From Pseudomonas sp. SLFW (GTDB lineage Bacteria > Pseudomonadota > Gammaproteobacteria > Pseudomonadales > Pseudomonadaceae): a stretch of 64,000 bases of DNA. Numbering within the stretch: the stretch's first letter is position 1; every line of letters begins with the position of its first letter. Positions 42,685 to 52,036 of this stretch are shown here, one piece after another. The translations under genes were made by a program, and so were the position numbers. Below the pieces are notes generated by a model, which saw only the letters and a program-made list of their open reading frames with translations, had not been told where the DNA came from and did no database searches. Where the stretch lies: the NCBI RefSeq assembly GCF_009905615.1, contig NZ_JAAAKW010000008.1, positions 62,001 to 126,000 on the forward strand. The letters run 5' to 3'.

Positions 42685-45105
42685 TTACTCCGGCAGCTTG
42701 TAGGCAATGATGTAGTCGCCCATTCGGGTGCCAAGCGAACCGTGGCCGCCTGCAACGATCAGCACGTATTGCTTGCCATCCTTGCCGGTGTAGGTCATCG
42801 GGGTCGCTTGGCCGCCCGCTGGCAGACGCCCGGCGAACAGCTCTTTGCCGGTTTTGACGTCATACGCGCGCAGGTATTGGTCCAGCGTACCGGCCAGGAA
42901 GCCGACGCCGCCCGCCGTGACCATCGAACCGCCCATGCTTGGCACACCCACTGGCAGGCCAATCGGCACTGGGGTGTTGTCGCGGCTGGTGCCGTTTTTG
43001 TGTTTCCAGACGACTTGGTTGGTGGTCAGGTCCACCGCAGCGACGTTACCCCACGATGGCGCCTGGCACGGCATGCCGATCTGCGACATCAACGGGTGCA
43101 TGATCACGGCGTATGGCGCACCGGTGTTCGGCTGCACGCCGCTGGTTTCGCTTTCGCGCTTGCTGCCCGCTTCCACCTTGGCACGTGGCACCAGCTTGGA
43201 GACGAAAGCCATGTAGTTCGGGCTGGTGAACATCAGCTGGCGCACCGGGTCGACCGACACAGCGCCCCAGTTGAACACGCCCACGTTGCCCGGGTAGATG
43301 ATGCTGCCCTGTTCGGACGGCGGCGTGTACTGACCTTCGTAACGCAGCTCTTTGAACTGAATGCGGCAAAGCATCTGGTCGAACGCGGTGGCGCCCCACA
43401 TGGATTTCTCGGTCAGCTCAGGCGGCAGCATGTTCAGTTGCGAACGGGCCTGGGTCGGCGAGGTATGGTCGCCTTGCGCAGCACCGGTCGGCGCCGGGAC
43501 TTCGTCGATCGGCACGATCGGGGTGCCGTCACGGCGGTCCAGCACATACAGGCTGCCTTGCTTGGTCGGCTGAATCACGGCTGGCTTCACGCCGTCCTTG
43601 GTTTTCAGGTTGATCAGCGTTGGCTGGCTCGGTACGTCCATGTCCCACAGGTCGTGGTGGGTGAACTGGTAATTCCAGCGCACTTTGCCGGTGTTGACGT
43701 CCAGCGCGACCAGACCGGCGCTGAATTTCTCGGCGCCAGGGGTGCGGTCACCCCCGTATTGGTCAGGCATCTGGTTGCCCAGCGGCAGGAAGACCAGGCC
43801 CGATTTCTCGTCGACACTCGCCAGCGACCACATGTTCGGGGCGTTGCGCGAGTAGAACTGATCGGCCGCGATAGGTGCCGTGGCGTCCGGGTTGTTCGGG
43901 TCCCAGTTCCACACCAGCTTGCCGTCGTGCACGTCGTAGGCGCGAATCACGCCCGATGGCTCGTTGGTCGACTCGTTGTCAGTCACGTGGCCGCCGATGA
44001 TGATCAGGTTGCGCGTGATCGCCGCAGGCGAGGTGGAGTAGTAACCCCCGGCGGTGAACGGGCCGATGTTGGCGCGCAGGTCGATAGCACCTTTGTTGGC
44101 GAAGTCTTCGCACACTTTACCGGTGTCGGCGTTCAGCGCGATCAGGCGGGCGTCGGCAGTCGGCAGGTACAGACGACGCGGGCAGGACGCAGCAATCGCG
44201 GTGCCAGCAGATGACAGCGCTGCGGCTGGGGCGCCGACGTCGGATTTGGCGTAGGCCGCTTCGTCATAGTACGAAACGCCCCGGCAGGTCATGTGCGCCC
44301 AACCGGTGAAGTTCTTCGCGCCTTCCTTGGAAATCTGCGGATCGTACGACCAGATGGTCTTGCCGGTGTCCGGGTCCAGCGCCAGCACTTTGCTGTGCGG
44401 AGTGCAGGCGTAGACCATGCCGTTGACCTTCAGCGGCGTGTTCTCGTTAGTCAGCTCGACCGGGTCTTCGGCGCTGGGCAGATCACCCGTGCGAATGCGC
44501 CAGGCTTCCTGCAGCTTGCCGACGTTTGCAGGGGTGATCTGCTTCAGCGGCGAGTAACGGTTGCCGTGTTCGGAGCGACCATACGCCTGCCAGTCGCCAT
44601 CGGGCATCGGCTGCGGGTCGTACGCCACGCCCGCGTCATCGCGGTCCAGCGTACCTTTGATTTCACCGGGGCTGGTGAACTGGCTGGCGATGGCGGTCAG
44701 GCCGGCCAGCACGACAGCGATGCTCAGCGCCACGGTCGGTAGACCACCCGGCTGGCCACGCAGGACCGGGCGACGGAACCATGGCAGCAGCATCACGATG
44801 CCGAGCACGAACCATAGCGACAGACGTGGCACCAGCTGCCACCAATCCAGGCCAACTTCCCACAAGGCCCAGACCGTGCTCGCGAACAGCACCAGCGCGA
44901 ACAGACCCAGTGCCGAGCGACGGCCCTGAATCAGCAGAATGCCAGTGATGATGAAGCCGATCCCGGTCAGCAGGTAATACAGCGACCCGCCCAGTGTCAG
45001 CAGCTTGATACCCCCGGCCAGCAAGGCCAGGCCCATGATCAGAATCACCAGCCCGAGCAAGCTCGGCAGCAGGCGACCCTTACCGAAAGCACCGTCAGTG
45101 CTCAT
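42685..45105 (-). CDS. gcd: membrane-bound PQQ-dependent glucose dehydrogenase
   Basis: Oxidises periplasmic glucose to glucono-lactone, feeding electrons to ubiquinone. The 806-residue protein has about five N-terminal membrane helices (15-145) and a large eight-bladed PQQ propeller facing the periplasm. The blade motifs are DWQAYGRSEHGNRYSPLKQITPANVGKLQEAWRIRTGD, LDPDTGKTIWSYDPQ, YSTSPAAI and LNVDTGKVRWNYQFTHHDLWDMD, ending with GKDGKQYVLIVAGGHG. Length and order match Gcd. GGAG lies 9 nt before the ATG. Quinate/shikimate dehydrogenase (QuiA) is the close alternative; the neighbouring OprB favours glucose. Confidence 0.93.
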   Translation of the reverse strand: MSTDGAFGKGRLLPSLLGLVILIMGLALLAGGIKLLTLGGSLYYLLTGIGFIITGILLIQGRRSALGLFALVLFASTVWALWEVGLDWWQLVPRLSLWFVLGIVMLLPWFRRPVLRGQPGGLPTVALSIAVVLAGLTAIASQFTSPGEIKGTLDRDDAGVAYDPQPMPDGDWQAYGRSEHGNRYSPLKQITPANVGKLQEAWRIRTGDLPSAEDPVELTNENTPLKVNGMVYACTPHSKVLALDPDTGKTIWSYDPQISKEGAKNFTGWAHMTCRGVSYYDEAAYAKSDVGAPAAALSSAGTAIAASCPRRLYLPTADARLIALNADTGKVCEDFANKGAIDLRANIGPFTAGGYYSTSPAAITRNLIIIGGHVTDNESTNEPSGVIRAYDVHDGKLVWNWDPNNPDATAPIAADQFYSRNAPNMWSLASVDEKSGLVFLPLGNQMPDQYGGDRTPGAEKFSAGLVALDVNTGKVRWNYQFTHHDLWDMDVPSQPTLINLKTKDGVKPAVIQPTKQGSLYVLDRRDGTPIVPIDEVPAPTGAAQGDHTSPTQARSQLNMLPPELTEKSMWGATAFDQMLCRIQFKELRYEGQYTPPSEQGSIIYPGNVGVFNWGAVSVDPVRQLMFTSPNYMAFVSKLVPRAKVEAGSKRESETSGVQPNTGAPYAVIMHPLMSQIGMPCQAPSWGNVAAVDLTTNQVVWKHKNGTSRDNTPVPIGLPVGVPSMGGSMVTAGGVGFLAGTLDQYLRAYDVKTGKELFAGRLPAGGQATPMTYTGKDGKQYVLIVAGGHGSLGTRMGDYIIAYKLPE

Positions 45106-45233
45106 AGTGTCGTACTCCGTAACGATTAAGTGGTTGACGCTTTGTTCTTTTCGATTTGTCGACTCGCACCGTTTGAATCCGCCTCAATGACGCTAGTTCC
45201 TGAAAGCGGATTCAGAAAGGTGAAATAAGCCGA

Positions 45234-46598
45234 TCAGAACGAGGATTGGATCTTCAGACCGGCCACCAGCGCGTCGTCCACCTGATTCACGCCGCCCGGA
45301 TGGCGGATGAATTGCAGGTTGGGCCGCACGGTCAGCCAGTTGGCGACATGCACGCCGTAATACAGCTCGGCGTTGTATTCGGTGTCTTGCACAGGCAAGA
45401 AGGCCGGGTCGTTGTAGTCGCTGACATCGTTGGCCTGATTCAGCAGACGGGTGTTCTTGCGGTACGCCGGGTTAACGTGGATGCGGCCGACCGCCAGACC
45501 GAGGTCGTCCTTGGGACGCGCGTCGAACGGGCCGGTGTAGGTGGCGCCCAATGCGACGTAGTTGTCGATCATGTTGGTCTTTTTGTCATGGAGAGTGCCG
45601 TTGGCGAACAGGCTCAAACCACGGCTGTTGTCGCTGGCCTGGCTGGTCACTTGTTGGCGCAGGGTCAGCCATAGGCCGTGTTTGCTCGACGACGAGGCGT
45701 AATTTTCGCCGCTTAGCGCGGCATAGCGACCACGGCTGTCTTTGTAGACGTCGGTGCTGTCGGCGGTGCTGTAGTAGTAACCGAGGCGGTATTCGCCCGG
45801 CAAGTCGTTAACCTTCGGCGCCCAGACTAGCTCGACCGGAAGAACGGCGCCCTGAGTGCCGCTGCCACTGAGCTTGAAGGCGTTGTCGTTTTCCAGGTTC
45901 GACGGGTTCTGTTCGAACGCGCCGACTTGCACGAAGAGTTCGGGGGTGAGCTGGTATTTGACCCGCATCGCCCATTGGCTGACGGGCCAGTTGTACCAGA
46001 TGCCGCCGCCCCAGTTACCGACCTGCGAGCCGCACAGCGCCAGGTTCTGGAAGTCGCAGGGGAAGGTGTTGAAATCTTCCCCTTCGTTGAAACGGCCGAC
46101 TTTGACGCTCAGTTTCTGGTCGAGAAATTTCTGCTGATACCAGAGGTCGGTGAGGCGCGTGATATTGCCTCGGCCCCAGACTTCCTGGGACGACGAGATC
46201 GTGCCCACACGCGGGTCGCCGACGCGGTCGTTGCTGATGTTGTCGCCGTTGCGGTTGGTCAGCGTGACCTGGAATTCGGCGTCGTGCCAGCCGAAGATCT
46301 TTTGCAGGTCCATGTGCGCGCCGAGGGCGAATTGGTCGGCGTAGCGGGTCGCCTTGTCGTGATCGTAGCCGCCGTGCAGGTTCGAGCCGACTTCTACCAC
46401 CGTGTCCAGCTTGAAGTCATAACCCTGTTGCGACAGCTCGGTGCGCTTGCCTCCCCAATCCCCCAGCATCCACGGCGACTCGCTGTCGAACGCAGGCGTC
46501 GCTTGAGCGCACATCGCCAGGCTCAGGGCCGCAAGCCCCAATGCGTGGTGATGATGAAAGGGGCGAAGACGGGGGCAACGTTTCGAATGAGCAGGCAT
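45234..46598 (-). CDS. oprB: carbohydrate-selective porin OprB
   Basis: A 454-residue outer-membrane barrel for glucose and related sugars. A signal peptide ends near AQATPAFDSES. Motifs are SPWMLGDWGGKRTELSQQGYDF at the N-terminus, VGRFNEGEDFNTFPCDFQNLALCGSQVGNW in the constriction region and a terminal aromatic Phe (LKIQSSF). ATG 46598 is the first start compatible with a signal peptide; the 54-codon upstream extension is rejected. It precedes gcd in transcription direction with a 128-bp gap, so co-regulation in glucose uptake is likely. Confidence 0.93.
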   Translation of the reverse strand: MPAHSKRCPRLRPFHHHHALGLAALSLAMCAQATPAFDSESPWMLGDWGGKRTELSQQGYDFKLDTVVEVGSNLHGGYDHDKATRYADQFALGAHMDLQKIFGWHDAEFQVTLTNRNGDNISNDRVGDPRVGTISSSQEVWGRGNITRLTDLWYQQKFLDQKLSVKVGRFNEGEDFNTFPCDFQNLALCGSQVGNWGGGIWYNWPVSQWAMRVKYQLTPELFVQVGAFEQNPSNLENDNAFKLSGSGTQGAVLPVELVWAPKVNDLPGEYRLGYYYSTADSTDVYKDSRGRYAALSGENYASSSSKHGLWLTLRQQVTSQASDNSRGLSLFANGTLHDKKTNMIDNYVALGATYTGPFDARPKDDLGLAVGRIHVNPAYRKNTRLLNQANDVSDYNDPAFLPVQDTEYNAELYYGVHVANWLTVRPNLQFIRHPGGVNQVDDALVAGLKIQSSF

Positions 46599-47102
46599 GG
46601 GCGATGAGTTCTTCTTGGTGATGTGGATTCGGCGCAGGCGGTTGCTGCGTCGATACGTCGCGTGGCATTGATTGACAGATCGACGGATTAAACGTTTCAG
46701 CTTATGAGTGGCGCAATGATAGGGGGCTAACGAATTTTTAAAAAGACGGTTTTGCGACATGAATAGTTACGATTAACGCAACAGTCCCGAAAAGATGGGG
46801 TAGCGCTGTCTCTTATATGGGGTGAGGGTCGCGCGAACTTTGCGGATCAGATGAGCGTGGTCAACCCTTGCAGTGAGCGTACAGATAAGTTTTTTTGAGA
46901 TTTTTATGCAGCCGTGCCGAATACAGGACCCATAGGGTTTTGCGTATTGCGCCATATTTGGGGCCTGACGCGAGACCAACTGTGGGAGCGAATTCATTCG
47001 CGAAAGATCGGACAGGCGATATCTATGTGTCGTCTGAACGGCCCATCCCGAATAAATTCGCTCCCACAGGTTCTATGTCGTTTGAATGTCAGCGCTCGAC
47101 TA
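46599..47102. other. oprB upstream region with REPIN
   Basis: This 504-bp spacer holds the oprB promoter region and leader and, on its right side, the REPIN at 46980-47069. I find no gene in the rest. Confidence 0.5.
46980..47069. repeat. REPIN, GTGGGAGCGAATTC class
   Basis: Inverted REP pair: CTGTGGGAGCGAATTCATTC at the left, complement ending CGCTCCCACAG at the right, with a spacer of about 45 bp. Same class as those at 31014 and 51924. Confidence 0.9.
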
Positions 47103-49133
47103 TCAGAACGTCGTGCGCAACCCCACTTCAATACTTCGGCCTTGCGCCGGTGCGATGTCGCGCAGAATCGAGCTGGCGTAACGCACGGTCTGGTTGGTCA
47201 GGTTTTCGCCGTTGACGAACGCCAGCCACTGACTGCCGCCGACGTTGAACTTATAACCTGCACTTGCGCCGAGGGTGGTGTAGCCGTCGGTGCCAGTTTC
47301 GTTGTCCGGCACGCGACCTTGAGACGCCGCGTGTTCGACATCAATGCGCGCCTGCCACTTGTCCAGTTCCCACAGCAGGCCGCTGTTCAGGCGCAGCGGG
47401 GCGATACGGGGCAGGGCTTCGCCGGTGTCGAGGTTGGTGGCGCGGGTGTAATCGCCTGACAACTCCAAGGCGAATTTTCCGTAACGGCTTTCGCCCAGTT
47501 TCCAGTGGTACTGGGCCTCGAATCCTGCAAAGCGCGCCCGCACGCCGGAATAGGTGTATTCCGGAATCCCGTCGGCATCTTCCTCGCCGTCGTCGTTCAG
47601 CGTACGACCTGTTCCCAGCAAGCCGATGTAATTGGAGAAGTGGCTGTAGAACACACCAACACTGCCTTTGTGCGTGCCATTGTCGAAGCGCAGCGCCAAG
47701 TCGCTGGAGACCGCTTTCTCTTTCGACAGACCGGCATCGCCCACTTCATAAGTACCGGTCGCGACGTGGGCGCCGTTGGCGTACAGCTCGTAGAACGTCG
47801 GGGCGCGCTCGGTGTAGCCCAAGGTCGCGGCCAGGGACCAGATCGGCGTCAGGGTGTAGACCGCGCCAGAAGACAGGCTGCCTGCCGTGAAGCTGCTGGA
47901 GCGATCCGCGTTGGCGAAGCGTTCGTTGCCTTTGCCGTCCGGGTCGACAGTGGTGTGTTCCAGACGACCGCCCAGACTCAGCTTCAGACGATCAGTGGCT
48001 TGCAGCTCTTCGAGAATGAACAGCGCACCCGCATCGGTATCGGTCTGGGGTACGAAAGCTTCTTCGCCCAGCGCCGAGAATTCAGTGCGCGTTACTTGGG
48101 CACCTATCACCCCGTTGAGCGGGCCAATCGGCTGATGGCGCGCTTCGACCCGGGCTTCGTAGCCCTTGTTCTTGAACGTGGTGCCGACTTCGCCGTCCTC
48201 GATCTCCATGTGTTTGTATTCGGTATAACCAGCGTCGAGCTTCACCGAGCTGAATGGACCTGACAGGTTGCGAATCTCGGAAGCGAACGCGTAGTGGTCC
48301 TGCTTCATGCGGATGCGCACGTCTTGTTCGGCGGGCGATCCGTAGTTGGAGTCGTAATTGCTGTAGGAAAGCCCCGCGTAACCGTCCTCCCATGTGTAGG
48401 AACCGCCGACAGCGCCGCCGTCCTGACGCCCGTCGCTGTTGCCGAGTCGGTGCTTCTTGTCGCCGCCATCCGGGTCACGAGCACGTTCATCGGCGGTGCG
48501 GGCGTAACCGGGGATTTTCAGGTCGTTGAATTCGCGCGCGTTGGCATCCAGGTGCAAGGCGAACGTGCCGTTGCCCGCTTCCAGCTTGCCCGCGCTACTG
48601 CGCGTGGTGTCGGCGCCGCCATAGCGCAATTCGCCCGCGCCCTGAATGCCTTCGATGGCTTCGGTGGGGATGCGATTGTCAAAGGTGTTGACCACGCCGC
48701 CGATGGCACTGCCGCCATAGAGCAGGGCAGCCGGGCCGCGCACGATTTCGATACGGTCAACGTTGACCGGGTCCAACGGCACCGCGTGGTCGTAGGACAG
48801 CGATGACGCGTCCAGCGCACCGACGCCGTTACGCAGCAGACGAATCCGGTCGCCGTCCTGCCCGCGAATGATCGGCCGACTGGCCCCCGGCCCGAAATAC
48901 GACGACGACACGCCTGGCTGCTTGTTCAGGGTTTCGCCGAGGCTGCCTTTCTGTTGCAGCGTCAGCTCATCGCCGGTCAATACAGTGCTGGGCGATGCCA
49001 ACTGGTCGCTGCCTAGCGGATTGGCGGTGATGGTTTGTTGTTCCAGTTCGATGGCGTACACCGGGGAGGCAATGAGCAGCGAAGTGGCCAACGGCGTCAG
49101 TCGCCAGAGTGAGGATTTGGAGAAGCGGGACAT
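47103..49133 (-). CDS. znuD: TonB-dependent zinc receptor, ZnuD-like
   Basis: A 676-residue outer-membrane receptor. The signal peptide ends near SPVYAIELEQ. The plug domain carries GSLGETLNKQPGVSSSYFGPGASRPIIRGQDGDRIRLLRNG and VDRIEIVRGPAALLYGGSAIGGVVN. The barrel ends with a terminal Phe (SIEVGLRTTF). The plug sequence resembles ZnuD of Neisseria and its pseudomonad homologues rather than siderophore receptors, and a Zur-type operator sits just upstream, supporting zinc import. No histidine-rich external loop is evident. Substrate remains an inference. Confidence 0.86.
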   Translation of the reverse strand: MSRFSKSSLWRLTPLATSLLIASPVYAIELEQQTITANPLGSDQLASPSTVLTGDELTLQQKGSLGETLNKQPGVSSSYFGPGASRPIIRGQDGDRIRLLRNGVGALDASSLSYDHAVPLDPVNVDRIEIVRGPAALLYGGSAIGGVVNTFDNRIPTEAIEGIQGAGELRYGGADTTRSSAGKLEAGNGTFALHLDANAREFNDLKIPGYARTADERARDPDGGDKKHRLGNSDGRQDGGAVGGSYTWEDGYAGLSYSNYDSNYGSPAEQDVRIRMKQDHYAFASEIRNLSGPFSSVKLDAGYTEYKHMEIEDGEVGTTFKNKGYEARVEARHQPIGPLNGVIGAQVTRTEFSALGEEAFVPQTDTDAGALFILEELQATDRLKLSLGGRLEHTTVDPDGKGNERFANADRSSSFTAGSLSSGAVYTLTPIWSLAATLGYTERAPTFYELYANGAHVATGTYEVGDAGLSKEKAVSSDLALRFDNGTHKGSVGVFYSHFSNYIGLLGTGRTLNDDGEEDADGIPEYTYSGVRARFAGFEAQYHWKLGESRYGKFALELSGDYTRATNLDTGEALPRIAPLRLNSGLLWELDKWQARIDVEHAASQGRVPDNETGTDGYTTLGASAGYKFNVGGSQWLAFVNGENLTNQTVRYASSILRDIAPAQGRSIEVGLRTTF

Positions 49134-49180
49134 GCTGCATTTTCCTTGGCAGGGTGAGACTCAAGTGTTCAGCCTGTTAG

Positions 49181-49195
49181 TGTTATAACATAACA
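49181..49195. promoter_or_regulatory. Zur-type operator upstream of znuD
   Basis: TGTTATAACATAACA matches the core of the gammaproteobacterial Zur box (TGTTATANTATAACA), with the two halves in imperfect dyad. It is 48 bp before the receptor start codon, where Zur with zinc would block transcription. Confidence 0.75.
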
Positions 49196-49265
49196 ATAAA
49201 AATGCAATCATTTTGGAATCGGTTGTGTGGGTTGGCTACGCTCACCAGGCTGATGCGCAATCTCT

Positions 49266-49356
49266 CTAGGGGTGAATTCATTCGCGAAGGGCAGTTACAA
49301 CCCCCAGAGAGATGTCGGATGTACCACCGTCTCGCGAGTGAATTCGCTCCTGGGGT
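49266..49356. repeat. diverged REPIN
   Basis: An inverted pair of the GCGAATTC class, but with outer arms CTAGGGGTGAATTCATTC and GCTCCTGGGG rather than the usual CTGTGGG. It sits in the znuD-VF530 divergent spacer and is probably an older, mutated copy. Confidence 0.75.
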
Positions 49357-49454
49357 CCAGCGACAGGCGCGCTTCTGCTTCACACTGAACAGCACCTCCG
49401 CTAAGGTGCGCACCTCGCGAACATGACTCCCCACCGATGACACATAGGCCCGCC

Positions 49455-49682
49455 ATGACCACACCCAACGACAATCCGCTGCATGGCGTGACGCTGGAGC
49501 AAATCCTCAACCGGCTGGTCGAGCATTACGAATGGTCGGGACTGGCGGAGCGGATCGACATTCGTTGCTTCAAGAGCGATCCGAGCATCAAGTCGAGCCT
49601 GACGTTTTTGCGCAAGACACCTTGGGCGCGGGAGAAGGTCGAATCCCTGTACGTGAAACTGGCGCGCACCAAACGTTGGTGA
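49455..49682 (+). CDS. VF530 family protein (DUF2132)
   Basis: A 75-residue protein with the compact family sequence [60 protein letters not shown]. Structures of relatives show a small helical fold thought to bind DNA, but no role is established. ATG 49455 is preferred over one six codons upstream because it fits family length. It is followed 34 bp later by the Pr6Pr gene. Confidence 0.9.
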   Translation: MTTPNDNPLHGVTLEQILNRLVEHYEWSGLAERIDIRCFKSDPSIKSSLTFLRKTPWAREKVESLYVKLARTKRW

Positions 49683-49716
49683 TCGAGCGCTTTCACCTTC
49701 CAGGATCGATCAAAAA

Positions 49717-50367
49717 ATGCACAGCTCCACGTTGCACCTCACGCCCGGTCAGCGTCGTTACGCGACCGTCGCCGCGCTCCTCGGCTGGTTCGCGCTGGCG
49801 GTGCAGCTGTACCTGATTCTTTGGGGGCGATGGACCGATCAGGCGAGTCTGATCGGCGGTTTGGTGAAGTTCTTCAGTTTTTTCACCGTGCTGACAAACA
49901 CGCTGGTGGCGACCGCATTGACCTGCGCCATCACGGACCGGCATTCAAGCGGGCACCGGTTTTTCAGATCGCCTGTCGTGTGCGCGGGCATCACCACCAG
50001 CATTCTCCTGGTGAGCATCGCCTACAACGTGTTGCTGCGGCATTTGTGGAGCCCGGAAGGCTGGCAGAAGCTTGCCGACGAATTGTTGCACGACGTCATG
50101 CCCCTCGCGTTTCTCGGCTATTGGTGGCTGTACGTTAGCAGGGGCGAGTTACGCCTGAAGCATGTGCTGATGTGGATGCTGTACCCGACGCTGTACTTTG
50201 GTTACCTGCTGTTTCGCGGAAACATGTTCGGTGATTACCTCTACCCATTTCTGGACATCGGCACGTTGGGGACCGAGCGCGCGTTGATCAATGCGTTCGG
50301 TGTCTTGGCGGGGTTTGTGGGGATCGGGTTAGTGATTTGGTTGATCGATCGCGCAAGGTCAGACTGA
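49717..50367 (+). CDS. Pr6Pr family membrane protein
   Basis: A 216-residue integral protein with six hydrophobic segments (about 17-37, 47-70, 86-108, 122-140, 150-168, 187-210). Conserved parts are FFSFFTVLTNTLVA after the first helix, LLHDVMPLAFLGYWWLY and YPTLYFGYLLFRG, characteristic of the Pr6Pr/FAR-17a-like family. Function unknown. Confidence 0.85.
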   Translation: MHSSTLHLTPGQRRYATVAALLGWFALAVQLYLILWGRWTDQASLIGGLVKFFSFFTVLTNTLVATALTCAITDRHSSGHRFFRSPVVCAGITTSILLVSIAYNVLLRHLWSPEGWQKLADELLHDVMPLAFLGYWWLYVSRGELRLKHVLMWMLYPTLYFGYLLFRGNMFGDYLYPFLDIGTLGTERALINAFGVLAGFVGIGLVIWLIDRARSD

Positions 50368-50373
50368 CTGACA

Positions 50374-50403
50374 TTGTGGGGGCCGGCGAGTCGGCTCCCA
50401 CAA
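50374..50403. repeat. short GTGGG hairpin
   Basis: TTGTGGG-GCCG and CGGC-CCCACAA form a stem, with one mismatch per arm, between the convergent Pr6Pr and ferric-reductase genes. It is probably a terminator-like REP relative; there is no clear T-run. Confidence 0.7.
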
Positions 50404-50414
50404 ATGTGTGGTAT

Positions 50415-51188
50415 TTACTCTTCCTCTGAACCGGCAATACGCCAGTAACCCGCAGCTTTCACCGCCGCTTCATCGAGCTTGAACTCGTCGAGCAACACCC
50501 GGCGAACCTTGCGTGACAGCGTCGATTCCGTTGCGACCCAGGCGTATAGATCACCCTCGGGCAGGGTCAGTTGACGCGTGACCTCAAGCAGGTCTTGCTC
50601 GCCCCGTACCACCCAAATCACCTCGACCTGCGCCTTGCTCACCAACGCCTGCCGCTCAGCCTCGTCTTCGATCTCGACCACCACCAGCGCCCGACGATTG
50701 CTCGCCAGTTCTTCAAGACGGCGGGCGATGGCCGGCAGGGCGGTTTCGTCGCCGATCAGCAGATAGCTGTCGAACATGTCCGGCACAATCATCGAACCCC
50801 GTGGACCCGCGATGTACAGAAACTGTCCCGCCTCAGCCTGCGCGGCCCAGGTCGCGGCAGGGCCATCGCCGTGCAGCACGAAATCGATGTCCAGCTCGCC
50901 CGTTTCGGCGTCGTAACGACGAGGCGTGTAATCGCGCATCGCAGGTCGTGGGCCGTCTGATGCATTTGGTCCGGGAACGAAGTTGTCCAGCGCCGCCTGT
51001 TCTTCCGGCGTCGTCGCGAACAGCAATTTCACATGATCGTCCGTGCCGAGGCTGATGAAACCGGTCAGTTCCGGGCCATGCAGCGTGACACGGCGCATGC
51101 GGGGGGTGATGTCGGTGATGCGCAGCACTTGGAGTTTGCGGCGCTTGATTTCGTGGCTGACGCGATGGATCGATTGCGGAGCATTCAT
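50415..51188 (-). CDS. siderophore-interacting FAD ferric reductase (NfeF/YqjH-like)
   Basis: A 257-residue cytoplasmic flavoprotein expected to reduce ferric siderophores with NADPH. The FAD site is RDYTPRRYD (about 85-93), followed by HGDGPAATWAAQAEAGQFLYIAGPRGS and the pyridine-nucleotide part LLIGDETALPAIARRLEEL. A C-terminal SIP domain (YAWVATESTLSRKVRRVLLDE...AAGYWRIAG) completes the family pattern. It overlaps the PadR regulator by 4 nt; the same regulator-reductase pair is known in E. coli as yqjI-yqjH (nfeR-nfeF), though divergent there. Confidence 0.9.
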   Translation of the reverse strand: MNAPQSIHRVSHEIKRRKLQVLRITDITPRMRRVTLHGPELTGFISLGTDDHVKLLFATTPEEQAALDNFVPGPNASDGPRPAMRDYTPRRYDAETGELDIDFVLHGDGPAATWAAQAEAGQFLYIAGPRGSMIVPDMFDSYLLIGDETALPAIARRLEELASNRRALVVVEIEDEAERQALVSKAQVEVIWVVRGEQDLLEVTRQLTLPEGDLYAWVATESTLSRKVRRVLLDEFKLDEAAVKAAGYWRIAGSEEE

Positions 51189-51778
51189 ACGGATTTCTCC
51201 GAAGCAGTGTGGGGGCCATCGGCGACGGCTTTTGCGGTTTCGTTCAACAGGTCGCGCACGCGGATGATTTCTTCCGGCGTCCAGCGACCATGGTGCATTT
51301 GCAGGGCGTGACGCAGGTTGTGAACAGCCTCGTGAATTTCTGGGGGACGGTCATGCCCACGCAGCGAACGTTTGCTGACCTGGATGCGCATCTTCACGCC
51401 GTCGAGGGCAACCGCCTGCTCGACCAGAAACTGCTGGCCGGCTTCGGTGATCCGGTAGCGCTTCTTGCCGCCTTCGGCGTCGCCGATGACCCATTCGCTT
51501 TCTTCGAGAAAGGTCAGCGTCGGATAAATCACGCCCGGACTCGGGCTGTAGGCGCCGTCAAACAGGCCTTCGATCTGGCGAATCAGGTCGTAACCGTGGC
51601 AGGGCTGATCGGCAACCAACGCCAACAGCAGTAATTTCAGATCGCCTGGGGCAAAGACCCGAGGGCCGCGTCCGCCGCGTTCCCGGCCTGTGCGTTGTTC
51701 GAATCCATCGCGACCGTCGCCGTGTTCACCGAAGTGAGGGCGATGATGATGGGGGTGGTGGTGTGAGTGGTCTCTCAT
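51185..51778 (-). CDS. PadR-family metal-responsive repressor (NfeR/YqjI-like)
   Basis: A 197-residue regulator. The N-terminus is histidine-rich (HSHHHPHHHRPHFGEHGD), a likely metal-sensing tail. A PadR winged-helix follows: LLLALVADQPCHGYDLIRQIEGLFDGAYSPSPGVIYPTLTFLEESEWV, and a C-terminal helical dimerisation part. In E. coli, YqjI is a nickel-inactivated repressor with the same tail. It is first in a two-gene operon and probably represses itself at the palindrome at 51813-51828. Confidence 0.9.
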   Translation of the reverse strand: MRDHSHHHPHHHRPHFGEHGDGRDGFEQRTGRERGGRGPRVFAPGDLKLLLLALVADQPCHGYDLIRQIEGLFDGAYSPSPGVIYPTLTFLEESEWVIGDAEGGKKRYRITEAGQQFLVEQAVALDGVKMRIQVSKRSLRGHDRPPEIHEAVHNLRHALQMHHGRWTPEEIIRVRDLLNETAKAVADGPHTASEKSV

Positions 51779-51812
51779 CGTTTGTCATCTCTCGTTACGT
51801 GTTAGATATACC

Positions 51813-51828
51813 TTAAGATATATCTTAA
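51813..51828. promoter_or_regulatory. candidate NfeR operator
   Basis: The perfect 16-bp palindrome TTAAGATATATCTTAA, preceded by a partly matching GATATACCTTAAG, lies 35 bp upstream of the PadR start. AT-rich dyads of this kind are typical PadR/YqjI sites, and this position would overlap the promoter. Confidence 0.75.
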
Positions 51829-51923
51829 ATTGTCTGCAAGAGGTGTTAAGACGAACGGTTCTCATCTGGGAGGCATGCGAGGAATGCGACCCATGGAAAT
51901 GTGTCGCTGCAAGCGGGTTGTCT

Positions 51924-52015
51924 CTGTGGGAGCGAATTCATTCGCGAATCGATTGTGCAGCCGCTGCATCTCCATCGGATGTACCGGCCAATCGCGAATA
52001 AATTCGCTCCTACAG
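51924..52015. repeat. REPIN, GTGGGAGCGAATTC class
   Basis: Inverted REP pair, CTGTGGGAGCGAATTCATTC to CGCTCCTACAG, with a spacer of about 45 bp. It lies just downstream of the PBP gene and upstream of the metal-regulator operon. Confidence 0.9.
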
Positions 52016-52036
52016 GGGCCATCCGTGGCCGGGGGC

